Part shown: positions 43,630 through 51,911 of the stretch, in pieces
Numbering within the stretch: the first letter of the stretch is position 1
Layout of the letters: every line of letters begins with the position of its first letter
Assembly (NCBI RefSeq): GCF_024714495.1
Contig: NZ_JAMZMJ010000005.1
Location: forward strand, 62,001-126,000
Length of the DNA: 64,000 nt
Direction: 5' to 3'
Source: Marinoscillum pacificum
GTDB taxonomy: Bacteria; Bacteroidota; Bacteroidia; Cytophagales; Cyclobacteriaceae
Made by a program: the position numbers and the translations under genes
The notes under the pieces: generated by a model
The model's database searches: none
Seen by the model: only the letters and a program-made list of their open reading frames with translations
Told to the model about the DNA's origin: nothing

Positions 43630-46023
43630 ATGAAAAAACTCTATTTGTTCATGGGCTTACTATTGTCCATGTACCTCACAACCCAAGCCCAAAAATTATC
43701 AATTGGCTCACTTTCAGAATTCAAACAATCACTTACCAATCAACTTGCACCAACATCTGCAAGAAGTGAATCTCAATCAATTAGTTTATCTGTCCCAGAT
43801 AAAGAATTTAACCTTAAAGTGAATTTCTTTTTAGACAATGAAAGCAATACCATGCTTTCAGGGTCTGTGGAAAATGCAAAGGATGGTAGTTTTTATCTAC
43901 ACATTACTAACAACCAAATCAAAGGAAACATCATTTTAAAAGAGAAAAAACAAGCCTTTGAATTCACTCTGCTTAACAATCAGGTATTGATTGAAGAAGT
44001 AGACATTAACAAGGTATTGTGTATTTCTTTTCCAAAAGGAGATGCATCTACCCAACGAAGCAATTCGACTTCATCATCCAATGCCGCCTATGCTTTGACT
44101 GACCTTCAAAGTTTGCCTGGAGCTGCTACATGTGTGCTTCTTGATTTTGATGGCTACAACTTGCAAGCTGGTACAGGCTGGCTTAATGGCAACTCATGGT
44201 ATGCTCCTCCATCAGGAATGAGCGACGCAGCAGTACAAGAAGCATGGGAATTGATCAGTGAGGACTTTCGTCCATTCAATGTAAATATTACCACGAATGA
44301 GTCTGTTTATAACTCCTACCCTGTTGGTAATCGTCAGAGATGTGTTTTCACTACAGACAATGCTCCTGCTCCAGGTGCAGGTGGAGTTGCATATGTTGGA
44401 GCCTTTGGATATAATGATTGGCCATGTTGGGTATTCATTACAAGTGGAAAAGCTGGTGGTGAAGCTGCCTCTCATGAAATTGGTCACACAGTAGGTCTAG
44501 GTCATGATGGCAGAACCAACCCGAATGAAGGCTATTTTGCTGGTCATGGCGATTGGGCACCAATTATGGGTGTTGGCTACTACAGAAACATTTCTCAGTG
44601 GAGCAAAGGCGAATATGCTTATGCTAACAATGGTGAGGATGACTTAAGCATCATGTCTGGATATGTTCCATATAGAAATGACGATCACTCAAATGGAACT
44701 GGAGGAGCAACATTTATGGGTCAAAATGGAAGTGGTGCTTTGAATCAGCAATACGGAGTAATACAGTCTACAGGAGACACGGACTTCTTCCGTTTTGAAA
44801 CTGGAACAGGCAACATTACGATCAATGTCAACACAGTGAGTAGACATGGCGATCTGGACATTCTCGTTAGATTATATGAAGGTAATGGAAACCAAATTGG
44901 CACTTTCAATGGATCAGGCCTTAATGCTCAGGTGAACGCCTACCTTGGTGCCGGAACTTACTACATCGGGGTTGATGGAACTGGCGCTGGAAATCCGGCT
45001 ACAGACGGTTATTCAGACTATGCTTCATTGGGTAGCTACTGGGTAGATGGCAATGTGGTGCCTACCACTTCTGGAGTGGCCACACTTTACCAACACTGTA
45101 ACTACGGTGGATATGCTGTAAACCTTACCCCTGGCTCCTATACATTAGGTGATTTGCAAGCAAGAGGACTGGTCAATGATGATGTTTCTTCGATTAGAGT
45201 TTCATCAGGCTACAGAGCTATCTTATTCTGGGACAATAACTTCACAGGCTCATCACTAACGAAAACAGGGGATGATGCTTGTCTCGTTGACGATGGATGG
45301 AATGATCAGGCAACCTCTATCATAATCGAAGCTACAACAAGTGTAAGCGTAATTGAAGCTGAATCTTATAGTGCGATGGCAGGTGTTCAACTGGAAAACT
45401 GCTCTGAAGGCGGTCAAAATGTAGGTTGGATTGATGCCAATGACTGGATGGCTTACAATGGCATCAACTTCCCTGGAACTGGAAATTATCTAGTAGAATA
45501 CCGTGTAGCAAGTGCAAATGGTGGTGGAAGACTATCACTTGATTTGAATGCAGGCGCTACGCAACTTGGAGCACTAGATGTACCAAATACTGGCGGATGG
45601 CAAAACTGGACAACCATTTCCCATACGGTTTACGTGAATTCGGGTACATACAATGTTGGTGTTTTTGCACAATCTGGTGGATGGAATCTCAACTGGCTTA
45701 AAATAACTCAACAAGGAGGCGCAGCTGCAGCATCTGGACAATCATTCACTCAATCTTCTACTCTGGAAGTCTCTTCTGAAAAAGACTTTGGATTTGAATT
45801 ATATCCTAACCCAGCTGTGGAGCAAGTTACTTTGAGATTACCTGCAGACTGGACAGAATGTTCCGGTGCAATTGTAGACCTTCAGGGCGCGAGTGTCTGG
45901 AAAGGTCAACTACAAGGAAATCAGGAACAAGCAATAGATCTTACAGGTCTCAATAAAGGCATCTATACCTTGATACTTTCTCAAAACGGAGAAGCTGTAT
46001 TTAAGCGATTTATTAAAGAATAA
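43630..46023 (+). CDS. Secreted metzincin-like metalloprotease with PPC, beta/gamma-crystallin, CBM6 and T9SS modules
   Basis: This 797-aa protein starts at ATG 43630 (signal MKKLYLFMGLLLSMYLTTQAQ); an in-frame opening 21 codons earlier is unlikely. The zinc motif HEIGHTVGLGHDG has His282, His286 and His292 with Glu283 catalytic. Then come a PPC-type domain (about 373-475), a beta/gamma-crystallin unit (about 482-570, starting YQHCNYGGYAVNLTPGSY), a CBM6-like module (about 575-695, VIEAESYSAM...WNLNWLKI) and a T9SS type A sorting domain (about 720-797, YPNPAVEQVT...). It should be secreted through the type IX system and attached to or released from the cell surface. The carbohydrate module suggests a glycosylated substrate. 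Confidence 0.88.
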   Translation: MKKLYLFMGLLLSMYLTTQAQKLSIGSLSEFKQSLTNQLAPTSARSESQSISLSVPDKEFNLKVNFFLDNESNTMLSGSVENAKDGSFYLHITNNQIKGNIILKEKKQAFEFTLLNNQVLIEEVDINKVLCISFPKGDASTQRSNSTSSSNAAYALTDLQSLPGAATCVLLDFDGYNLQAGTGWLNGNSWYAPPSGMSDAAVQEAWELISEDFRPFNVNITTNESVYNSYPVGNRQRCVFTTDNAPAPGAGGVAYVGAFGYNDWPCWVFITSGKAGGEAASHEIGHTVGLGHDGRTNPNEGYFAGHGDWAPIMGVGYYRNISQWSKGEYAYANNGEDDLSIMSGYVPYRNDDHSNGTGGATFMGQNGSGALNQQYGVIQSTGDTDFFRFETGTGNITINVNTVSRHGDLDILVRLYEGNGNQIGTFNGSGLNAQVNAYLGAGTYYIGVDGTGAGNPATDGYSDYASLGSYWVDGNVVPTTSGVATLYQHCNYGGYAVNLTPGSYTLGDLQARGLVNDDVSSIRVSSGYRAILFWDNNFTGSSLTKTGDDACLVDDGWNDQATSIIIEATTSVSVIEAESYSAMAGVQLENCSEGGQNVGWIDANDWMAYNGINFPGTGNYLVEYRVASANGGGRLSLDLNAGATQLGALDVPNTGGWQNWTTISHTVYVNSGTYNVGVFAQSGGWNLNWLKITQQGGAAAASGQSFTQSSTLEVSSEKDFGFELYPNPAVEQVTLRLPADWTECSGAIVDLQGASVWKGQLQGNQEQAIDLTGLNKGIYTLILSQNGEAVFKRFIKE

Positions 46024-46042
46024 CTGCCTATTACCACCTTTG

Positions 46043-46072
46043 AAGGTGCTGCCATTCGGTAGCACCTTTTTT
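46043..46072 (+). terminator. Rho-independent terminator after the protease gene
   Basis: AAGGTGCTGCC (46043-46053), loop ATTC and GGTAGCACCTT (46058-46068) form an 11-base stem with one G-T pair, followed by a T tract. Confidence 0.8.
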
Positions 46073-46167
46073 ATGCTACCAATCAACCAAACATAATTCC
46101 ACTCAGCAATTAGGAACACAATGATCTTCTCTCTTTGATTACTTTTAGAGTACCAAAAAGCAATTAT

Positions 46168-48513
46168 ATGAAGAGGAGCATTTTTATTCTTACCGTACTC
46201 ATCAGCACAATTACCTGTGCACAATACTCATCGGAATTATCAATTCCAGTAATTATGCAAGGGGAAGATTTTGTCGGTTATCTACCTGAGCGAATAGAAT
46301 GGAGTGTAGATGGACAATCCATTTATTTCACATGGAATCCCGATCAGGACACGCTCAGAAGTTTATATAAAGTCAATGCACAAACTAGACAAATAGCTAA
46401 AGTCAGCGTTGATGAGCAAAAGAAGGCTCCCGAATTCGGAACGTACAATAGAGCCAGAACCAAAATGGTTTATGTAAAAAATGGTGACTTGTTCCTTTAT
46501 GACGTAAAGTCCAAAAGTTCTACCCAAATCACAAATACACTTAATGGAGAATACGGTGCTAAATTCTCAGGAGATGAGCAATTCATTATTTACACCTCTG
46601 ACAACAACTTATTCTCGTGGAATACCACAACTGGTGCGACAAAGCAATTGACCAATTTTAAAGATGGTAGTGAAAGAAAAGACAGAAAACAAGCTACTAA
46701 TGATCAGTGGCTGGAAAATCAACAGCTGGAATTGATCAACATTCTGGCAAAGCGAAAGGGAGAAAGTGATCTTAGAAAAAAGGATCGTGAAGCATTAGAA
46801 GTTGACAGACCGCTTGAAATATTCATCGGTGACAAGAACATTTACAATATTCAAATCACTCCAGACCTAAAGTTTGTAACCTACACCTTACGAACCAGAG
46901 CTAATGCTAAAAGAACTGAAGTTCCTGAATATGTAACTCAATCGGGACAAACCGAGCACAGCACTTCCAGACCAAAAGTTGGATCACCTGAAGACACCTA
47001 TGAATTAGGAGTTTATGATATAGTTGGAGACACATCATACATTGTTGACACCAAACAAATAGATGGAATTTATGATAAACCTGAGTACTTGAAAGATTAT
47101 GCAGGTGAAGACTTTAACCCTAAATATGACTCTCCAAGAGAAGTAACTTTTAATGGCCCATTTTTCTCGGATGACTCCAAAGCATTCGTAGATGTGAGAA
47201 GTATGGACAGTAAAGATCGTTGGTTACTCATGATGGACCTTAAAACTGGAAATCTCACCACATTGGACAGACAGCATGATGAGGCTTGGATTGGAGGACC
47301 TGGTATAAGTTCATGGAAATTCTATCCAGGAAACCTAGGCTGGTTAACTAATGAAACCATTTGGTTCCAATCGGAAGAAACGGGTTACTCACACCTTTAC
47401 TCTATGGATATTAGTTCCAAACAGAAAAAGGCCTTAACGAAAGGTGAATTTGAGATTAGAGACGCCAAACTTTCAAATGATAAGAAGTCCTTTTACATCC
47501 AAAGCAACAAGGTTTCACCACACGTCAATCACTTCTACAAGATGCCTGTTAGTGGAGGAACAATGACTCAAATTACATCCAAAGAAGGTAATCATGAAGT
47601 GACCCTATCTCCAGACGAAAAGTGGCTGGCTGTAAGATATTCATATGCGAACAAACCATGGGAACTCTATCTGATGCCAAATAAAGCTGGGGCTGAGATG
47701 ACGCAGTTAACGAATTCGACTACTGAACAATTCAATATCTATGACTGGAGAGCACCCGAAATCATCAATTTCAAAGCAGAAGATGGAGCATCTGTAGCTG
47801 CAAGACTATACAAACCAGAAAACCCATCTGGAGCAGCTGTAATCTTCGTGCATGGAGCAGGTTACCTACAAAACGTACACAATTGGTGGAGTACATACTT
47901 TAGGGAATATATGTTCCACAACATGTTAACTGATTTGGGCTATACGGTTTTGGACATAGACTATCGTGGTAGTGACGGTTACGGAAGAGACTGGCGAACT
48001 GGTATCTACCGTTTTATGGGTGGAAAAGACTTATCAGACCAAGTGGATGGAGCTAAATATCTGATCTCTGAACATGGAATCGATCCAGACAGACTAGGAA
48101 TATATGGTGGCTCCTATGGTGGCTTCATTACACTCATGGCCATGTTTACGGCTCCAGATGTCTTCCAAAGTGGAGCTGCACTTAGATCAGTCACTGACTG
48201 GGCTCATTACAATCATGGTTATACTCAGAACATTTTGAACACACCTGTAGAAGATAGCATTGCCTACAGAAAAAGCTCTCCAATATATCATGCAGAAGGA
48301 TTAAAGGGTAAACTAGTCATGCTACACGGCATGGTAGACAGCAATGTACAATTCCAGGATGTCGTGCGACTATCTCAACGCTTGATTGAGTTAGGCAAGA
48401 AAGACTGGGATTTGGCAGTCTTCCCATTAGAATCTCATGGTTTTATTGAAGCCAGCAGCTGGGCTGATGAATACAGACGTATTTATGAGCTTTTTGAAGA
48501 AACATTGAACTAA
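46168..48513 (+). CDS. S9 family prolyl-oligopeptidase-type peptidase
   Basis: This 781-aa protein starts at ATG 46168 (signal MKRSIFILTVLISTITCAQ); an upstream TTG at 46135 is rejected. The N-terminal beta-propeller (about residues 30-500, DPP-IV-like N domain) precedes the hydrolase domain. The catalytic triad is Ser649 in GGSYGG, Asp724 in GMVDSNVQ and His757 in ESHGF. Enzymes of this group remove dipeptides or cleave after Pro in the periplasm. The amidohydrolase gene starts 20 bases after its stop, so a peptide-use operon is likely. Confidence 0.9.
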   Translation: MKRSIFILTVLISTITCAQYSSELSIPVIMQGEDFVGYLPERIEWSVDGQSIYFTWNPDQDTLRSLYKVNAQTRQIAKVSVDEQKKAPEFGTYNRARTKMVYVKNGDLFLYDVKSKSSTQITNTLNGEYGAKFSGDEQFIIYTSDNNLFSWNTTTGATKQLTNFKDGSERKDRKQATNDQWLENQQLELINILAKRKGESDLRKKDREALEVDRPLEIFIGDKNIYNIQITPDLKFVTYTLRTRANAKRTEVPEYVTQSGQTEHSTSRPKVGSPEDTYELGVYDIVGDTSYIVDTKQIDGIYDKPEYLKDYAGEDFNPKYDSPREVTFNGPFFSDDSKAFVDVRSMDSKDRWLLMMDLKTGNLTTLDRQHDEAWIGGPGISSWKFYPGNLGWLTNETIWFQSEETGYSHLYSMDISSKQKKALTKGEFEIRDAKLSNDKKSFYIQSNKVSPHVNHFYKMPVSGGTMTQITSKEGNHEVTLSPDEKWLAVRYSYANKPWELYLMPNKAGAEMTQLTNSTTEQFNIYDWRAPEIINFKAEDGASVAARLYKPENPSGAAVIFVHGAGYLQNVHNWWSTYFREYMFHNMLTDLGYTVLDIDYRGSDGYGRDWRTGIYRFMGGKDLSDQVDGAKYLISEHGIDPDRLGIYGGSYGGFITLMAMFTAPDVFQSGAALRSVTDWAHYNHGYTQNILNTPVEDSIAYRKSSPIYHAEGLKGKLVMLHGMVDSNVQFQDVVRLSQRLIELGKKDWDLAVFPLESHGFIEASSWADEYRRIYELFEETLN

Positions 48514-48533
48514 TCTAATTCAAATAAACACCG

Positions 48534-51500
48534 ATGAATATCAAAAATACCATTAGCATGATGCTCTGCCTGTTGGCAATAGGCGCTTATGCACAAAACT
48601 GGGACGTAACCCAACCCGTTGAAGATTACACAGAAACCACCATTTCCGTAGATGAAGGCACCTGGATGAATCTTGATGTTAGCCCTGACGGCCAAAAGAT
48701 CGTGTTTGACTTATTGGGTGACATTTATATTATGCCAATATCAGGTGGTGACGCCACTCCCCTTCGTACGGGACCTGCGTATGAGGTACAACCTCGTTTT
48801 AGTCCTGATGGAAAACAAATCTCATTCACCAGTGATGCGGGCGGTGGAGACAATATCTGGGTGATGAATGTAGATGGTACTGATGCCAAACAAATCACAA
48901 AAGAAAGCTTCAGACTACTAAATAATGCGGTTTGGACTCCAGACGGTCAATACTTGATTGCGAGAAAGCACTTCACTTCAGGTAGATCATTAGGTGCTGG
49001 AGAAATGTGGATGTATCACATTACCGCAGGATCAGGTATCCAATTAACCAAAAGAAAGAATGATCAACAGGATGCAGGTGAGCCATGGGTAGCTGGTGAT
49101 TATGTGTATTACAGTGAGGACGTTTACCCAGGAGGTTACTTCCAATACAACAAAGACCCGAATAGCCAAATCTATGTGATTAAAAGATACAACAGAAAAG
49201 ATGGAGAAACAGAAACTATCATTAGCGGACCTGGTGGTGCAGTTCGTCCACAAGTTTCACCTGATGGCAAAAAACTAGCATTCGTAAGAAGAGTAAGAAC
49301 CAAATCCGTTCTTTATCTACATGACTTTGCTACTGGCACACAAAAACCAGTATATGACGAGCTTTACAAGGACCAACAAGAAGCCTGGGCAATCTTTGGT
49401 GTTTATCCTAACTACAATTGGCTTCCAGACAATAAGCATGTGATCATTTATGCGAATGGCAAGATCAAAAAACTCAACACTGAAACTGGTGTAGCCAGTG
49501 TCATTCCATTCAAAGCAACTGCGACTCACAAAATCACAGAGCCACCAATGTTCAAACAAAATCCAGCACCTGAAACGTTTGAATCCAACGTCATTCGTAA
49601 TGCATCTACATCTCCTGATGGCAAAACTTTGGTCTTCAATGCGGCAGGATATGTTTACACCAAGAAATTACCAAACGGAAAGCCTAAACGATTAACATCT
49701 GGCGCTGATTTCGAATATGAGCCTACTTTCTCTCCTGATGGAAAATCAATTGTATACGTAACCTGGAATGACGAACAAAAAGGGGCTATTATGAAAGTAA
49801 CTTCTTCAGGAGGAACACCTACAAAACTCTCATCAGAAAAAGGACTTTATAGAACACCTACCTATTCTCCAGATGGCAAGTCTATTGTCTACAAGAAAGA
49901 CGGAGGTGATGGCTCTCTGGGCCACTCCTATGGTCATAAGCCAGGTATTTATATGATATCATCAACAGGTGGATCACAAAAATTCATCACCGAACATGGA
50001 GATAACCCGAAGTTCACCAAAGATGGAGACCGAATCTATCTTCAAACTGGCGGGTACCTTTTCGGTAGTTTGAATAAGTCATACAAAAGCGTAGACCTAA
50101 ATGGAGGAAATGAGAAAACGCACTTCCATTCAACTTATGCCAATCAATACGCAGTAAGCCCTGATGGTAAGTGGCTTGCTTTTGGTGAGTTATATGACGT
50201 TTACATCATGCCATTCTCACATCATGGCCAAACTTTCGAACTAACAGGAAGTACAATGTCTCTTCCCGTGACCAAGGTAACAGATGATGCTGGCATCAAC
50301 TTACATTGGTCCAAAGACAGTGATCAGTTGATGTGGACACTTGGGAATGATTACTACAGTGTAGACCTGAATCAAACCTTCACTTTCCTGGAAGGATCGC
50401 CAGATAGTATTGGTGATATGAACAAGAAGAAACTCGAAGTAGGTCTTGAACTAACAACCGATGTTCCTGACGGAATCATTGCCTTTACAGGTGCTAAAGT
50501 TGTCACTATGAAAGGTGATGAAATCATAGGTAATGGAGTGGTTGTAGTAGAAGGAAATAAGATCCTTTCAGTTGGTAAATCAGGAGAGGTTACTATCCCT
50601 TCAAAAGCAAAAGTGATTGACGTAAATGGCAAAGTAATCATGCCTGGGATTGTGGATACACATGCTCACCTGAGAGCTTTCAGATATGGAATGAGTCCAC
50701 AAAAAGACTGGGCATATTATGCGAACCTGGCATTTGGTATAACTACCACACATGACCCTTCTGCCAACTCAGAAACAGCACTTTCTCAGTCTGAGATGGT
50801 AAAAACCGGCAGAATGGTCGGACCGAGAATCTTCTCAACTGGTACTATTTTGTACGGAGCAGAGGGCGATTTCAAAGCAGTGATCAATTCGTATAATGAT
50901 GCTTATAGTGCTATCAAAAGAACAAAGGCTTACGGAACATTCAGTGTTAAAAGTTACAACCAACCTCGTCGTGAACAACGACAGCAAATCATTAAAGCAG
51001 CGAAAGAACTCGAGATCATGGTTTACCCTGAAGGTGGGTCGACATTCTTCCACAACATGAGCATGATTTTGGATGGTCACACGAGTATTGAGCACAACAT
51101 TCCGGTAGCTCCTCTTTACGAAGACGTATTGCAACTTTGGTCGGCAAGTAAAACAGCAAACACCCCTACCCTAATCGTTAACTATGGTGGACTGAATGGT
51201 GAATACTATTGGTACCAAAACACAGAAGTGTGGAACAATAAAAAGCTTCTAAAATACACACCAAGGATCATTGTGGATAGTCGTTCCAGACACAGAACAA
51301 TGGCACCACAAGAAGAGTATGACAATGGACATATTCTGGTATCTCAATCTATTAAGAAAATGGTTGATCGTGGAGTAAAAGTTTGTGTAGGTGGTCACGG
51401 ACAGCTTCAAGGTCTTGGCGTACACTGGGAAATGTGGAACCTATCACAGGGAGGAATGACCAATATGGAGGTCTTGAGAGCTGCTACCCTTCACGGAGCA

Positions 51501-51785
51501 GAATACATTGGCATGGGAGATGATCTAGGCTCTTTGGAAGTTGGTAAACTGGCAGATCTAATCATTCTTGATAAAGATCCTACAGAGGATATTCGCAACT
51601 CTGAATTTGTCTCTCACACCATGGTAAATGGGCGTCTTTATGAAACAGCAACAATGAACGAGATTGGCAATTCTGAGAAACCAAGAAGCAAATTCTACTG
51701 GGAACAAGAAGGTTATAACGACAATTTCCCGTGGCATGAAGAAAGCCATAGCTTCCAGGCAATTCACTGCAGTTGTCAACACTAA
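48534..51785 (+). CDS. Exported TolB-propeller amidohydrolase
   Basis: This 1083-aa protein has a signal peptide (MNIKNTISMMLCLLAIGAYAQ), a WD40-like/TolB beta-propeller (about residues 35-620; repeats of the SPDGK type such as VSPDGKKLAFVRR and FSPDGKSIVYVTW), and an amidohydrolase domain (about 640-1060) with metal motif GIVDTHAHLRAF, HTSIEHNIPVAP and the end GSLEVGKLADLIILDKDP. The family hydrolyses C-N bonds (peptides, cyclic amides). Coupled with the S9 peptidase upstream. A strong terminator follows. Confidence 0.9.
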   Translation: MNIKNTISMMLCLLAIGAYAQNWDVTQPVEDYTETTISVDEGTWMNLDVSPDGQKIVFDLLGDIYIMPISGGDATPLRTGPAYEVQPRFSPDGKQISFTSDAGGGDNIWVMNVDGTDAKQITKESFRLLNNAVWTPDGQYLIARKHFTSGRSLGAGEMWMYHITAGSGIQLTKRKNDQQDAGEPWVAGDYVYYSEDVYPGGYFQYNKDPNSQIYVIKRYNRKDGETETIISGPGGAVRPQVSPDGKKLAFVRRVRTKSVLYLHDFATGTQKPVYDELYKDQQEAWAIFGVYPNYNWLPDNKHVIIYANGKIKKLNTETGVASVIPFKATATHKITEPPMFKQNPAPETFESNVIRNASTSPDGKTLVFNAAGYVYTKKLPNGKPKRLTSGADFEYEPTFSPDGKSIVYVTWNDEQKGAIMKVTSSGGTPTKLSSEKGLYRTPTYSPDGKSIVYKKDGGDGSLGHSYGHKPGIYMISSTGGSQKFITEHGDNPKFTKDGDRIYLQTGGYLFGSLNKSYKSVDLNGGNEKTHFHSTYANQYAVSPDGKWLAFGELYDVYIMPFSHHGQTFELTGSTMSLPVTKVTDDAGINLHWSKDSDQLMWTLGNDYYSVDLNQTFTFLEGSPDSIGDMNKKKLEVGLELTTDVPDGIIAFTGAKVVTMKGDEIIGNGVVVVEGNKILSVGKSGEVTIPSKAKVIDVNGKVIMPGIVDTHAHLRAFRYGMSPQKDWAYYANLAFGITTTHDPSANSETALSQSEMVKTGRMVGPRIFSTGTILYGAEGDFKAVINSYNDAYSAIKRTKAYGTFSVKSYNQPRREQRQQIIKAAKELEIMVYPEGGSTFFHNMSMILDGHTSIEHNIPVAPLYEDVLQLWSASKTANTPTLIVNYGGLNGEYYWYQNTEVWNNKKLLKYTPRIIVDSRSRHRTMAPQEEYDNGHILVSQSIKKMVDRGVKVCVGGHGQLQGLGVHWEMWNLSQGGMTNMEVLRAATLHGAEYIGMGDDLGSLEVGKLADLIILDKDPTEDIRNSEFVSHTMVNGRLYETATMNEIGNSEKPRSKFYWEQEGYNDNFPWHEESHSFQAIHCSCQH

Positions 51786-51812
51786 ATGTGGTAAAATATT
51801 GCACTTTCTATC

Positions 51813-51843
51813 AAAAAAGGAACGTTTTCAGCGTTCCTTTTTT
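51813..51843 (+). terminator. Rho-independent terminator after the amidohydrolase gene
   Basis: AAAAAAGGAACG (51813-51824), loop TTTTCAG and CGTTCCTTTTTT (51832-51843) form a perfect stem with T tract, also usable from the other strand. Confidence 0.88.
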
Positions 51844-51858
51844 ATTATATTATATCGA

Positions 51859-51888
51859 TTGATATATTGTTACTTACAACTAAATTTA
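51859..51888 (+). promoter_or_regulatory. Candidate promoter of the sensor-kinase array
   Basis: TTG at 51859-51861, a 19-base spacer and TAAATTTA at 51881-51888 (one mismatch to TAnnTTTG). Predicted transcription would start near 51894, before the TTG at 51912 but after the TTG at 51867, which argues for the later start codon. Confidence 0.4.
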
Positions 51889-51911
51889 TCGTTCATCGAC
51901 CATCCACTAGT

